Notes under the pieces: generated by a model
What the model was told of the DNA's origin: nothing
Seen by the model: the letters and a program-made list of their open reading frames with translations, nothing else
Databases searched by the model: none
Shown: one piece after another, positions 37,052 through 45,733 of the stretch
Layout: every line of letters begins with the position of its first letter
How positions within the stretch are numbered: position 1 is the stretch's first letter
Assembly: GCF_001544515.1 (NCBI RefSeq)
Contig: NZ_FCOL02000005.1
Coordinates: forward strand, 124,001 to 188,000
DNA length: 64,000 nt
DNA from: Caballeronia terrestris
Lineage (GTDB): Bacteria > Pseudomonadota > Gammaproteobacteria > Burkholderiales > Burkholderiaceae
Reading direction: 5' to 3'
Made by a program: the position numbers and the translations under genes

Positions 37052-38568
37052 GCGGCGATCCCCTCGCCTTCGCTGATGCGCCGCACGGCTTCCTCGCTCG
37101 GATTCGGGCCGAAGTCATGGATCGTGCATCCCGCGTGCATCACGACGATCCGGTCGCACAGGCCGATCAACTCGGGCAGTTCGGATGACGCGACGAGCAC
37201 GCCCAGGCCATCGTTCGCGAGGCCGCGCAGGCGCCGGTAGATTTCCGCCTTGGCGCCGACGTCCACGCCGCGCGTCGGTTCGTCGAGTAGCAGGAGGCCA
37301 GGGGCGTTCATGAGTTCCTTTGCGAAGACGACCTTCTGCTGGTTGCCGCCCGACAGGTTCACCACCTTGGCGCCGGGAAGCCGCGGACGCACGTCGTAGT
37401 CGTCCAGTGCGCGCGCGACGTGCCGCTTTTCGAGTGCGCGCGACACGAGGCCGAACGGCGTGACGCGCTTCAACGTCGACATGAGGACGTTCTGTCCGAC
37501 CGTGTGATTGAGAATGAGGCCGGTGCCGCGCCGGTCGTCGGTGACGTAGGCGATTCCCGCGCGCCGCGCCGCCGGGATGTCGCCCAGGACCGTCGGCGCG
37601 CCGCGCACTTCGACCAAGCCGCGCCAGCGTCCGCTCGTGCCGAAGCCGTACAACGTCGAGAGCAGTTCCGTGCGGCCGACGCCCATCAGTCCGGCAAGCC
37701 CGACGATCTCGCCTTCGTGCACCGTCAGCGACACGTCGCGCGGCGCTTGCCAGCCGGTGCGCACGATGTCCGGATCGAAGGCGGCGTGTTCGAGCCGCAG
37801 GATCGGCGCGCCGATCTTCTCGGCGCGAGATGGAAAAAGGTCGGAAAACGGACGCCCGACGAGCAGTTGCACGAGCGTGGCCTGCGGTGCATCCGGAGCC
37901 GTGGTGCCGACGACGGCGCCGTCGCGCATCACGGTTACGCGATGCGCGATGCGCGTGACTTCTTCGAGCCGGTGAGAGATGTAGACGATCCCCACGCCGC
38001 GTCCGGAAAGCTCCTTCACGACGGTGAAAAGATGATCCGCCTCGACGGCCGAGAGCGCGGCGGTCGGTTCATCCATGATCAGGATGCGCGCCTTGGCCGA
38101 CAGCGCCTTGGCGATCGCGACGAGCTGTCGCTCGCCCATGCGCAGGCTTGCGACCGAGAGACTCGCATCGAGCGATACGCCCGCGCGGGCCAAGAGGTCC
38201 TGCGCGCGGCGCCGCATTTCGGTGGCGGCCAGCACGCCGTTCCTGGTGATCTCGTTGCCGAGAAAAAGATTGCCCGCGATGTCGAGGCCCGGCACGAGGT
38301 CGAGCTCCTGCGGGATCATCACGATGCCTGCGGCGTGGGCTTCGCGCGGGCTTGCGAAACTCACGGGATGGCCGTCGAGCGTGATGGATCCGGCGTCCGG
38401 CAGGACCGCGCCCGACAACACGCCCATCAGCGTCGATTTACCCGCGCCGTTTTCTCCGAGCAGGACGTGCACCTCGCCCGCCGCTAGATCGAAGTCGACG
38501 CCTCTCAGCGCGTGTACGCCGCCGAAACGCTTCTGAATGCCGCGCAAGTTCAGGAGCGGCGCCGTCAT
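37048..38568 (-). CDS. Sugar ABC transporter ATP-binding protein (RbsA class, two ATPase domains)
   Basis: A 506-residue duplicated ATPase. The start at 38568 (MTAPLLNLRGIQKRFGG) is preferred over a 46-residue extension. Domain 1 has GENGAGKSTLMG, LRMGERQLVAIAKAL and ILIMDEPTAAL. Domain 2 has a degenerate Walker A region (GLMGVGRTELLSTL, as in RbsA), NLSGGNQQKVVFAKEL and LLLDEPTRGVDVG. It is first in the operon and probably the energy subunit for the permease downstream. An 18-base perfect palindrome lies about 106 bases upstream. Confidence 0.93.
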   Translation of the reverse strand: MTAPLLNLRGIQKRFGGVHALRGVDFDLAAGEVHVLLGENGAGKSTLMGVLSGAVLPDAGSITLDGHPVSFASPREAHAAGIVMIPQELDLVPGLDIAGNLFLGNEITRNGVLAATEMRRRAQDLLARAGVSLDASLSVASLRMGERQLVAIAKALSAKARILIMDEPTAALSAVEADHLFTVVKELSGRGVGIVYISHRLEEVTRIAHRVTVMRDGAVVGTTAPDAPQATLVQLLVGRPFSDLFPSRAEKIGAPILRLEHAAFDPDIVRTGWQAPRDVSLTVHEGEIVGLAGLMGVGRTELLSTLYGFGTSGRWRGLVEVRGAPTVLGDIPAARRAGIAYVTDDRRGTGLILNHTVGQNVLMSTLKRVTPFGLVSRALEKRHVARALDDYDVRPRLPGAKVVNLSGGNQQKVVFAKELMNAPGLLLLDEPTRGVDVGAKAEIYRRLRGLANDGLGVLVASSELPELIGLCDRIVVMHAGCTIHDFGPNPSEEAVRRISEGEGIAA

Positions 38569-38673
38569 CGGGCAACGGACGAAGCCCGCCTTATGTCCGC
38601 AACCATGTCTCCTCCTTGAGCGATGAAGTTTCGTCTTCTCCTCTCCGCCGCGACTAGAGCTTAGGCACAGGCA

Positions 38674-38691
38674 AGCGCTTGCGCAAGCGCT
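38674..38691. promoter_or_regulatory. 18-base perfect palindrome, candidate operator of the sugar ABC operon
   Basis: AGCGCTTGCGCAAGCGCT is its own reverse complement. With the preceding GCA it can be read as two overlapping GCAAGCGCTTGC-like sites with central CG, as in LacI/GalR operators. It sits in the 193 bases between the dehydratase stop and the ATPase start, about 106 bases before the start. Confidence 0.55.
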
Positions 38692-38761
38692 CACCTCGGG
38701 TCTCATATGCTGACACTGCCTTCGTCCGCGCCAAAAACCTGCTTTTTCTTACGATTTCATT

Positions 38762-40546
38762 TCAGTGCGAGTGACGAGGATTGCCGCGCTCCGCGATCAC
38801 TTTGAGGTAGAGCGTCGCGGGTTCGAGACATCCGCCCGTGGAAAGCTGGCCCACCGTCTGCCGATACAGCTCCTGCCACGGCGTCTGCGAACGCGGAATA
38901 TCGAACGTGACGGTCTTGCGGCGCCTCTCGAGCTCTTCGTCTTCGACCACCACGTTCACGCTGCGCGCGTTCAGGTCGACGCGAATGCGGTCGTTCGTGC
39001 GCAGCAGCGACAGCCCGCCGCCGACCGCCGCCTCGGGCGACATGTTGAGGATCGACGGACTCGCGGACGTGCCGCTCTGCCGGCCATCGCCGAGTGTCGG
39101 CAAAGACGTGATGCCTTGCTTCACGAGCGACGCCGGCGGCGCCATGTTGACCACCTCCGCGCTGCCCGGATAGCCCACCGTACCCGCGCCGCGAATCACG
39201 AGAATGCAGTGCAGGTCGATCTCGAGCGCAGGGTCGTTGATGCGCGCGTGGTAATCCTCGGGGCCGTCGAAGACTATCGCGCGCGCCTCGAACGTGTTCT
39301 CCGCGCCCGGCTCGCTCAGATAGGTCTGGCGGAACGCATCGCCCACGACCGACATCTTCATGATGGCGCTGTCGAAGAAATTGCCCGACAGCACGATGAA
39401 GCCCGCGCCGTGCTTGAGCGGCTCGTCGGCCGTCTTGATGACTTCGCGGTCCGGCGCGGGCGCCGCGGCCGCGATCTCGCCGATGGTGCTGCCCGACACG
39501 GTCTTGCATTCGCGATGCACGAGCCCCGCCTGCACGAGCTCGCGCAACACGGCGGGCACGCCGCCCGCGCGATGAAAGCTCTCGCCGAGATACTCGCCCG
39601 CTGGCATGCAGTTCACGATCAGCGGCACCTGCTCACCCACGCGCTGCCAGTCGTCAAGACTCAGTTCGACGCCGATGTGCCGCGCGATAGCGATCAAATG
39701 CGGCGGGCAGTTGGTCGACGCGCCCAGCGCGGACGCCACGACGATCGCGTTCTCGAACGCCTCCTTCGTCAGGATGTGCGAGGGACGCACGTCCTCGCGC
39801 ACGAGATCGACGATCCGCTTGCCCGTGATGTACGCCATCTGGCCGCGTTCGCGATAGGCGGCCGGAATGCTCGCGCAGCCCGGCAGCGACATGCCGAGCG
39901 CTTCGGCGAGGCTGTTCATCGAAAGCGCGGTGCCCATCGTGTTGCAATGGCCGATCGACGGCGACGAGGCGGTCGTCAACTCCATGAAGCCTTCGTAGTC
40001 GATCTCGCCCGTCGCCAGCAGATTGCGCGCGTGCCAGATGACCGTGCCGGAGCCAACCCGCTTGCCCTGGTGCCAGCCGTCGAGCATCGGGCCGCCGGAC
40101 AGGACGATCGCCGGAAGATCAACGGTGGCCGCCGCCATCAGGCAGGCGGGCGTGGTCTTGTCGCAGCCGGTGGTGAGCACGACGCCATCGAGCGGAAAGC
40201 CATGCAGGATTTCAACGAGGCCCAGATAGGCGAGATTGCGATCGAGCGCGGCGGTAGGCCGGCGGCTCTGCTCGGCGAGCGGATGAACCGGAAACTCCAT
40301 CGGAATGCCGCCTGCGTCGCGGATGCCGGCCTTAGTGCGCGCGGCGAGTTCAATGTGATGCCGGTTGCAGGGCGCGAGGTCGCTGCCCGTCTGCGCAATG
40401 CCGATGATGGGACGGCCCGACTGCAGCTCTTCGCGCGTCAGGCCGTAGTTCATGAAGCGCTCGACGTAGAGCGCGGTCATGTCGGCGTGTGAGGGATCGT
40501 CGAACCATTCCTGGCTGCGCAGGCGCCGTACGTGGGGTTGGGACAT
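38762..40546 (-). CDS. IlvD/Edd family sugar-acid dehydratase (xylonate/arabinonate type)
   Basis: A 594-residue iron-sulfur dehydratase, the length of D-xylonate and L-arabinonate dehydratases and shorter than Edd. The start at 40546 (MSQPHVRRLRSQEWFDD) has GGAGAACAGCCC upstream. Likely cluster cysteines are in SDLAPCNRHH, TTGCDKTTPACL and SIGHCNTMGTA; the C-terminal barrel keeps SGNFFDSAIMK and LPTLGDGRQSGTSASPSILN. It would turn a sugar acid to a 2-keto-3-deoxy acid, which fits next to the sugar importer. The start of the divergent TetR gene is 148 bases away. Confidence 0.88.
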   Translation of the reverse strand: MSQPHVRRLRSQEWFDDPSHADMTALYVERFMNYGLTREELQSGRPIIGIAQTGSDLAPCNRHHIELAARTKAGIRDAGGIPMEFPVHPLAEQSRRPTAALDRNLAYLGLVEILHGFPLDGVVLTTGCDKTTPACLMAAATVDLPAIVLSGGPMLDGWHQGKRVGSGTVIWHARNLLATGEIDYEGFMELTTASSPSIGHCNTMGTALSMNSLAEALGMSLPGCASIPAAYRERGQMAYITGKRIVDLVREDVRPSHILTKEAFENAIVVASALGASTNCPPHLIAIARHIGVELSLDDWQRVGEQVPLIVNCMPAGEYLGESFHRAGGVPAVLRELVQAGLVHRECKTVSGSTIGEIAAAAPAPDREVIKTADEPLKHGAGFIVLSGNFFDSAIMKMSVVGDAFRQTYLSEPGAENTFEARAIVFDGPEDYHARINDPALEIDLHCILVIRGAGTVGYPGSAEVVNMAPPASLVKQGITSLPTLGDGRQSGTSASPSILNMSPEAAVGGGLSLLRTNDRIRVDLNARSVNVVVEDEELERRRKTVTFDIPRSQTPWQELYRQTVGQLSTGGCLEPATLYLKVIAERGNPRHSH

Positions 40547-40694
40547 GGGCTGTTCTCCAGTGTTTGTATTTGTGCTCGGGCAGGTCGCTGAACTTACGCC
40601 TCCTCGCGGCATCGCGCAATCATAGGTCGGAGGGCAAAAAGGCGGTGGAACTACCAATTGACGGTGATGCCTCCAAATTGAGAGCATTACCCCC

Positions 40695-41321
40695 ATGAAA
40701 TCCACCATCGACCAAACTCAGCCTCCGAGCCTGCGCGACCGCAACAAGGCGAGGACGCGCGAAAGCCTTCTCGACGCCGTCGCGCGCTGTATCGAACACG
40801 ACGGCCTCGCGAACCTGAGCTTCGGCCAGATCGCGCGCGAAGCCGGTGTCGGCGAAAGCACGGCGTTTCGCTATTTTCCGAGCAAGGAAGCGCTGCTGGA
40901 AGCCTTCTGGGAATGGGCGCCGCACTCGATCAACCGTGACCAGTTTCCGGGCACCTTCGATGAACTGGCAGAGCGCCTCGGCCCCGACTTCGCGAACTTC
41001 GATGCGCGCGAGCCGCTGATTCGCGGGATGCTCGCATCGCCGCTCGGCCGGCAGGCGCGTCGCCGTGCGAATGCGCCGCGTCAGAAGGCATTCGAAGAAC
41101 TGGTCGATCGCGAGATCGGGCCCATGCCCGACGCCGAACGGAAGCGCTTGTGCGCGGCGCTGCAACTGCTCTATTCGGCGAGCGCGTGGGCGGCGTTCAA
41201 GGACTACTGGGACATGGATGGCCGGGAGGCGGCAACGGCCTCGTTAGAAGCGATCGGCGCGCTGCTCGATGATGCACGGCGCCGCATGCGTCAGAAGAAG
41301 AAGTCAACTGGCAAAGCCTGA
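40695..41321 (+). CDS. TetR-family transcriptional regulator
   Basis: A 208-residue TetR regulator. The HTH lies at about 15-60 (RDRNKARTRESLLDAVARCIEHDGLANLSFGQIAREAGVGESTAFRYFPSKEAL, seen here in pieces: FGQIAREAGVGESTAFRYF). The rest is helical effector domain. It is divergent from the sugar-acid dehydratase gene and likely controls it. No convincing operator half-sites were assigned in the 148-base gap. Confidence 0.88.
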   Translation: MKSTIDQTQPPSLRDRNKARTRESLLDAVARCIEHDGLANLSFGQIAREAGVGESTAFRYFPSKEALLEAFWEWAPHSINRDQFPGTFDELAERLGPDFANFDAREPLIRGMLASPLGRQARRRANAPRQKAFEELVDREIGPMPDAERKRLCAALQLLYSASAWAAFKDYWDMDGREAATASLEAIGALLDDARRRMRQKKKSTGKA

Positions 41322-41366
41322 TACGGAAACGCTCACCTTAGGCACATCACTCGACGGAGGTCGCTC

Positions 41367-41843
41367 ATGCTCTTTCATGCTTCAATCCCGGCTCGGGATC
41401 CGCAGAACGTCGCACGCGTCATCGCTGAACTGTGGGGCGGGTTTCATGCGCCGTTCCCGTCGTTTCCCGACTCGTGGATGGCGATCGCGGAAGACGATCG
41501 CGGCACGATCATCGAGACATATCCGAGTGATCGCGTGATTTGCCCCGGCAGCGACGGGAGTTCGTTCGTTCCTGGCACGAGCGCGGGCGCGCAGTACAGC
41601 GCGTTCCATATCGCTGTAGCGAGCAGGCTCACGCCCGACGAGGTGTATGCGATCGGCGAGCGCGAAGGCTGGCGTGCAGTCCGATGCACGCGCGGGCAGA
41701 ACTTCTTCGACGTGATGGAATTGTGGATCGAAGGGACGACGATGATCGAAGTTCTGACCGACGAGATGCAGAAGCAGTATCTCGCCTTCGCGACGCCTGC
41801 GAACTTCCGCGCCTTTGCAACTGCGGCGGCAGCGCAAGCGTGA
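41367..41843 (+). CDS. Conserved hypothetical protein
   Basis: A 158-residue soluble protein with CGGAGGTCGCTC before the ATG. Content: MLFHASIPARDPQNVARVIAE, PSFPDSWMAIAEDDRGT, AFHIAVASRLTPDEVYAIGEREGWR and FFDVMELWIEGTTMIEVLT. The alternating strands and helices loosely resemble a glyoxalase-like (VOC) half, but I cannot name it. It follows the TetR gene by 45 bases and may be co-transcribed. Confidence 0.6.
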   Translation: MLFHASIPARDPQNVARVIAELWGGFHAPFPSFPDSWMAIAEDDRGTIIETYPSDRVICPGSDGSSFVPGTSAGAQYSAFHIAVASRLTPDEVYAIGEREGWRAVRCTRGQNFFDVMELWIEGTTMIEVLTDEMQKQYLAFATPANFRAFATAAAAQA

Positions 41844-42280
41844 GGTTGCGCGGCGGCAGGCTTAAGCGCACTGCTGCCGCTTAGTTCGCTTGAAGATCTT
41901 GCTTCCCCGCGCAACACCATTCGCTTCGACCCGTTCACTAGCGAAGTCATCAGTGTCACTGGCCGCCGGCCGCCGGATATACGTTGGCGGTCACCCGGCG
42001 CTTTAACATTTAATTGCCGCGCTCATAAAACCAAAAGAATGCTCGTTCGGTTTAAATTACCGCGCGAATTATTTACCGTTGTTCTTTGCCCACCGGTCAA
42101 ATAAATAGTTCATACGTATTGATACGCTTAAAAATCCTCTCTACTATCTCAATATTCGCTGTAACCCACTGTTTTAACGGTGGTTTTCAGAAGACAACAA
42201 CTAACGCGATAGTTTGATCTAAACGGCAAAAGATACCGGCAATAATTACGGTCGCGTTCGGGGTTTTAAAGCTGAGACTT
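41844..42280 (+). promoter_or_regulatory. AT-rich upstream region of flhDC
   Basis: 437 bases with no gene. From about 42000 to 42260 the sequence is clearly AT-richer than its surroundings (for example taaatagttcatacgtat near 42101), as in flhDC master-operon promoters bound by several regulators and nucleoid proteins. A short inverted repeat (AAGCG/CGCTT) occurs near 41861-41882. No individual site was assigned. Confidence 0.5.
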
Positions 42281-42598
42281 ATGAATCATCTCGACACGCT
42301 GGAATCCATCCGTGAAATCAACCTGTCGTACATCATGCTCGCACAACGCATGCTGCGCGAAGACAAAGCCATCGGCATGTTCCGCCTTGGGCTTTCAGCC
42401 GAACTCGCGGGACTGCTCGCCGGCTTGACGCTTCCGCAAATCGTGAAGCTCGCGTCGTCCGACCAGTTGCTGTGCTTCTTCCGCTTCAACGATTACACGA
42501 TGCTTTCGGCATTGACGCAGCCCGCGAAGCACGCGGACATTGCGTCGACGCACGCGGCAATCCTGCTGGCTGGCCAGCCAGCCGCACAGTTCGCTTGA
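42281..42598 (+). CDS. flhD: Flagellar master regulator FlhD
   Basis: A 105-residue protein; FlhD of beta-proteobacteria is about this length. Helices LDTLESIREINLSYIMLAQRMLRED and FRLGLSAELAGLLAGLTLPQIVKLAS, then LLCFFRFNDYTMLSAL, match the dimer and DNA-contact face. FlhD joins FlhC to activate class II flagellar genes with sigma-70. The stop is 11 bases before flhC. Unlike typical Burkholderia loci, motA and motB do not follow the pair here. Confidence 0.93.
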   Translation: MNHLDTLESIREINLSYIMLAQRMLREDKAIGMFRLGLSAELAGLLAGLTLPQIVKLASSDQLLCFFRFNDYTMLSALTQPAKHADIASTHAAILLAGQPAAQFA

Positions 42599-42609
42599 GA
42601 CGACGAGTC

Positions 42610-43212
42610 ATGACCACGTTGCTGAAAAAAAGCCTGACCGAAGACGCCCAGGAAGTGTTCCGCGCAATCGCCCTGATCAAGCTCGGCGCTCGGATGCAGG
42701 TCCTGGAGAGCGAGCTGACGCTGTCGCGTGATCGCATGATCCGTCTTTATCGCGAAGTGAAGGGTGTATCGCCGCCGAAGGGGATGCTGCCCTTCTCCGC
42801 CGACTGGTACATGACGTGGCTCGCGAACATCCACGCGTCGCTGTTCTACAACACGTATGTATTTCTGAAGCACGAAGCCGGCTGCTCGCACCTCGATGCG
42901 TTGACCAAGGGGTATCAGCTGTATTTAGAACATTGCGACCATAGCGGTGTCGAAGCGGTACTCGATTTGACGCGAGCCTGGACGCTGGTGCGCTTTTTCG
43001 ACGCCGGCATGTTGCAGATGACGCGCTGCTGCCGCTGCACCGGGAAGTTCATCGCGCACAAACATGATTTGCAGAACAACGTGGTGTGCGGGGCCTGCCA
43101 GCCGCCGTCGCGCGCGGGGAAGACCAAGAAAGCGGCGGCGCTCGCGGCCGCACTGGCCGTCGATTCGCAAGCAGATGTGGAGAGCAGCGATTTCAATTCG
43201 CACGCAGCCTAG
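42610..43212 (+). CDS. flhC: Flagellar master regulator FlhC
   Basis: A 200-residue protein. LLKKSLTEDAQEVFRAIALI and RAWTLVRFFDAGMLQM match FlhC. The zinc site is complete: Cys140-x2-Cys143-x16-Cys160-x2-Cys163. The ATG at 42610 follows flhD by 11 bases. FlhC and FlhD form the hexameric activator of flagellar genes. The alanine-rich C-terminal tail varies between species. Confidence 0.94.
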   Translation: MTTLLKKSLTEDAQEVFRAIALIKLGARMQVLESELTLSRDRMIRLYREVKGVSPPKGMLPFSADWYMTWLANIHASLFYNTYVFLKHEAGCSHLDALTKGYQLYLEHCDHSGVEAVLDLTRAWTLVRFFDAGMLQMTRCCRCTGKFIAHKHDLQNNVVCGACQPPSRAGKTKKAAALAAALAVDSQADVESSDFNSHAA

Positions 43213-43382
43213 GCGGTATCTGTCATGCAGATGCCTTGGCAGCGGGTCCGGGCGGCGCCGCTTCCCCAATCGCAATATTTCCGCCTGAGCCAACTCGAGC
43301 CGATGCGTCGCGCCCGTTGAGCGATTTCGCCAAGCGCTCGAACGCATGATTCGCGATGGCGTGAGCATCACGCTTCTTCAAC

Positions 43383-43781
43383 GTGGCGTATGCGATTCTC
43401 TTCATGCCGCTCGCGCTCGTGAGCGTGCGCGCCGCGCTTACGCAGGCGCAGCCACGCCTCGAGGAAACCGCGCGCTCGCTCGGCCTCGGCTGGAGCGAGA
43501 CCGCGCGACGCATCGTCCTGCCGCTTGCTGGCCCCGGTTTCGGCGCTGCTGCGACGATGGTCTTCATCGCCGTCGTCACCGAACTCAATTCGACCCTGCT
43601 GCTCTCGCCGATCGGCACGCGCACGCTCGCAACGCAAGTGTGGAGCGATACGTCCACTCTCGCCTTCGCCGCCGCCGCGCCGTATGCGGCGCTGCTCGTC
43701 GGCATCTCGCTCGGGGCATCGGCGGCGCTGTTCGCATTGCTCGGAAAATCCGCCGTGCTCGGACGGAGCGCATCGACGTGA
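43383..43781 (+). pseudogene. C-terminal remnant of an iron-type ABC transporter permease (FbpB/AfuB class)
   Basis: 132 codons matching only the last quarter of Fe(III)/thiamine-type double permeases of about 550 residues. It holds the end of one helix (VAYAILFMPLALVSVRAAL), the ATPase-contact EAA loop (LEETARSLGLGWSETARRIVLPLAGPG) and two more helices. An in-frame TGA sits seven codons before the GTG, so nothing more is coded upstream; the other 75 percent is missing and flhC ends 170 bases away. It overlaps the ATPase gene by the sequence GTGA, so the original operon order survives. It is unlikely to form a working permease. Confidence 0.8.
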
Positions 43782-44824
43782 GCGATCTTCGCATGAGCGG
43801 TCTCACGAAATCGTTCGATGGACATGCGGTATTGCACGGCATCGATCTGTCTGTTGCGGCCGGGACATTGCTTGCGCTGCTCGGACCATCGGGCAGCGGC
43901 AAGACGACGCTTCTGCGCGTGCTCTGCGGCTTCGAACGCGCCGATGGCGGCACGGTCGAGATCGATGGACGGCTCGTCGCGGGCGATGGCGTGCACGTGC
44001 CGTCGGAGGCACGGCGAATCGGCTACGTGCCGCAGGAGGGCGCGGTGTTTCCGCACTTGTCGGTGGCGCAGAACATCGTGTTCGGTTTGCCGCGTGCCCA
44101 GCGTCGCGCGCGGCATCGCGTGGATGAACTGCTGGAACTCGTCGGCTTGCCTGGTTCCTACGGTGAGCGTCCGCCGCAGGCGCTCTCCGGCGGCCAGCAG
44201 CAACGCGTGGCACTCGCCCGGGCGCTTGCGCCTGCTCCTTCGCTCGTGATGCTCGACGAGCCTTTTTCGTCGCTCGATACCGCGTTGCGCATCGAGACGC
44301 GCGAAGCCGTGACGAACGCGCTGGCGGCGGGCGCCACGGCGGTGCTCGTCACGCATGACCAGTCGGAGGCGCTTTCGCTCGGTCACGCCGTGGCCGTGCT
44401 ATCGAATGGCAGACTCGTGCAGACGGATACGCCCGAAGCGCTCTACCGCCGGCCTGCCACGCCCGAACTCGCGACATTCATCGGCGATGCCGTGCTGCTG
44501 CCAGGCGTGGTGCATGGTGATCGGGTGGAATGCGAGATGGGGCGGCTGATGCTCGGCCGAGCCGCGAACGCCGGCCTCGTCGACGTCATGATCCGGCCGT
44601 TGCAGATCCGCTTTTGCAGCGACACCGACACCGATCAAGGACACGAGGCGACCGTCGAAAGCCTCACGTTCTATGGGCACGATGCGACCGTCGGCCTGCG
44701 TCTCGTGAACAGCGCCAGCGTCGTGTCGGCGCGGGTGGCGGGACATTTGAGTCCGAGGATCGGTGAGCGGGTGAGAGTGCGGGTCGAGGGCGAGGTCATT
44801 GCGTACTCACGCGCGCAGGAGTGA
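43778..44824 (+). CDS. ABC transporter ATP-binding protein, Fe(III)/spermidine class (FbpC/PotA-like)
   Basis: A 348-residue ATPase starting at GTG 43778, which overlaps the permease stop by four bases. Walker A is LLGPSGSGKTTLLRVLCG, signature ALSGGQQQRVALARAL, Walker B LVMLDEPFSSLD and switch VLVTHDQSEAL. The C-terminal 110 residues look like a TOBE domain (LPGVVHGDRVECEM). It is intact, but its permease is truncated and no binding protein gene is adjacent, so it is probably an orphan that either serves another permease or is decaying. Confidence 0.88.
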   Translation: MSDLRMSGLTKSFDGHAVLHGIDLSVAAGTLLALLGPSGSGKTTLLRVLCGFERADGGTVEIDGRLVAGDGVHVPSEARRIGYVPQEGAVFPHLSVAQNIVFGLPRAQRRARHRVDELLELVGLPGSYGERPPQALSGGQQQRVALARALAPAPSLVMLDEPFSSLDTALRIETREAVTNALAAGATAVLVTHDQSEALSLGHAVAVLSNGRLVQTDTPEALYRRPATPELATFIGDAVLLPGVVHGDRVECEMGRLMLGRAANAGLVDVMIRPLQIRFCSDTDTDQGHEATVESLTFYGHDATVGLRLVNSASVVSARVAGHLSPRIGERVRVRVEGEVIAYSRAQE

Positions 44825-44833
44825 CCCGGCGCA

Positions 44834-45583
44834 TCAGCTATCGAGCGAATCCTTGTGCGCTGCGCGTCGGTGCAAGCGGTTGCGCAGACGCCCCGCCAGA
44901 AAAGCGCCGATGACCGCCGACAGATAGACAGTCACGAGGTTGTTACGCCACGCATCCAAAGTGGCACGGTGCTCCACGAGCGTCGGATCGGATGTCAGAT
45001 GAAGCGCATTCGTTGCCACAACGGCGCTCGACATCCGCGCAAAGCCGATTGCGGAAAGTAGCGGAAGAACGATGAGCACGGCGACCAGCACGGGCTTCGC
45101 GCGGCGCACGAAATCATAGTGGCGAAAACGGAGCCACAAACCGAGGCAACCGTGCACCCAGCCGGGGGCGAGCAACGCAAGCTGCAAGCCTTGCGTGCCG
45201 CTGTTGATGAGCGACACGACGATCTTTTCATAGTCCGGTTCGAACGAATACAGCGACGCGGCGAGGCGTGTGCCCACTGCATGGCGGATGAGAAGCAGAG
45301 GAAGACTGAGGCCAGCCCACAGGCGAATCCATTCGGTCGCCGGAAGCGTCCAGTGGCGGCGCTCGTAGATCGTGCGCAGCGCCATCACGAAATGCACGCC
45401 CGCCGCGCCGTACAGCAGGATCGTGCCGGGCGTGCCGTACCACAGTCGAACGGCAAGCGTCAGCCCGTGCTCGGCAAGATCCAGCGACCAGATGCCTAGC
45501 GCGTGATTGATCAGATGAAGGGAAAGATAGGTCAGCAGGACCACGCCCGACGCAAGCTGCAGGTTACGCAGGATTGTATGCAC
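44834..45583 (-). CDS. Membrane domain related to the N-terminus of iron-sulfur adenylate cyclases
   Basis: A 249-residue protein with six hydrophobic helices and spaced histidines (LSLHLINHALGIW, VHFVMAL, LLLIRHAVGTR, GWVHGCLGLWL), like succinate-dehydrogenase-type haem b anchors. I recognise this as the membrane domain normally followed by a 2Fe-2S ferredoxin domain and a class III cyclase domain. Here it stops after the last helix (RLRNRLHRRAAHKDSLDS) and the intact ABC ATPase gene ends 10 bases away on the other strand. It may be a truncated cyclase or a natural stand-alone form. Confidence 0.6.
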   Translation of the reverse strand: MHTILRNLQLASGVVLLTYLSLHLINHALGIWSLDLAEHGLTLAVRLWYGTPGTILLYGAAGVHFVMALRTIYERRHWTLPATEWIRLWAGLSLPLLLIRHAVGTRLAASLYSFEPDYEKIVVSLINSGTQGLQLALLAPGWVHGCLGLWLRFRHYDFVRRAKPVLVAVLIVLPLLSAIGFARMSSAVVATNALHLTSDPTLVEHRATLDAWRNNLVTVYLSAVIGAFLAGRLRNRLHRRAAHKDSLDS

Positions 45584-45733
45584 TTCGGTTCCCCTTCGTC
45601 TGACTGAAGTACCGGCGACGGTGCGATTTTATTCCCAGTCCCCTCAGGCTGAATTATCACCTCGTTTCTTATCAATCCGTCGGCACCGGGCGCTACAGCA
45701 GTGCTGCTGCACCGCCCAACGATCACCCCTCGC

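Noticed and set aside
35274..37118. A 614-codon minus-strand frame across the sugar permease and binding protein
   Set aside because: It overlaps two genes with strong family motifs in another frame and is arginine-rich with no domain.
38765..40492. A 575-codon plus-strand frame opposite the sugar-acid dehydratase
   Set aside because: Antisense shadow of a gene with clear IlvD/Edd motifs; low-complexity Arg/His composition.
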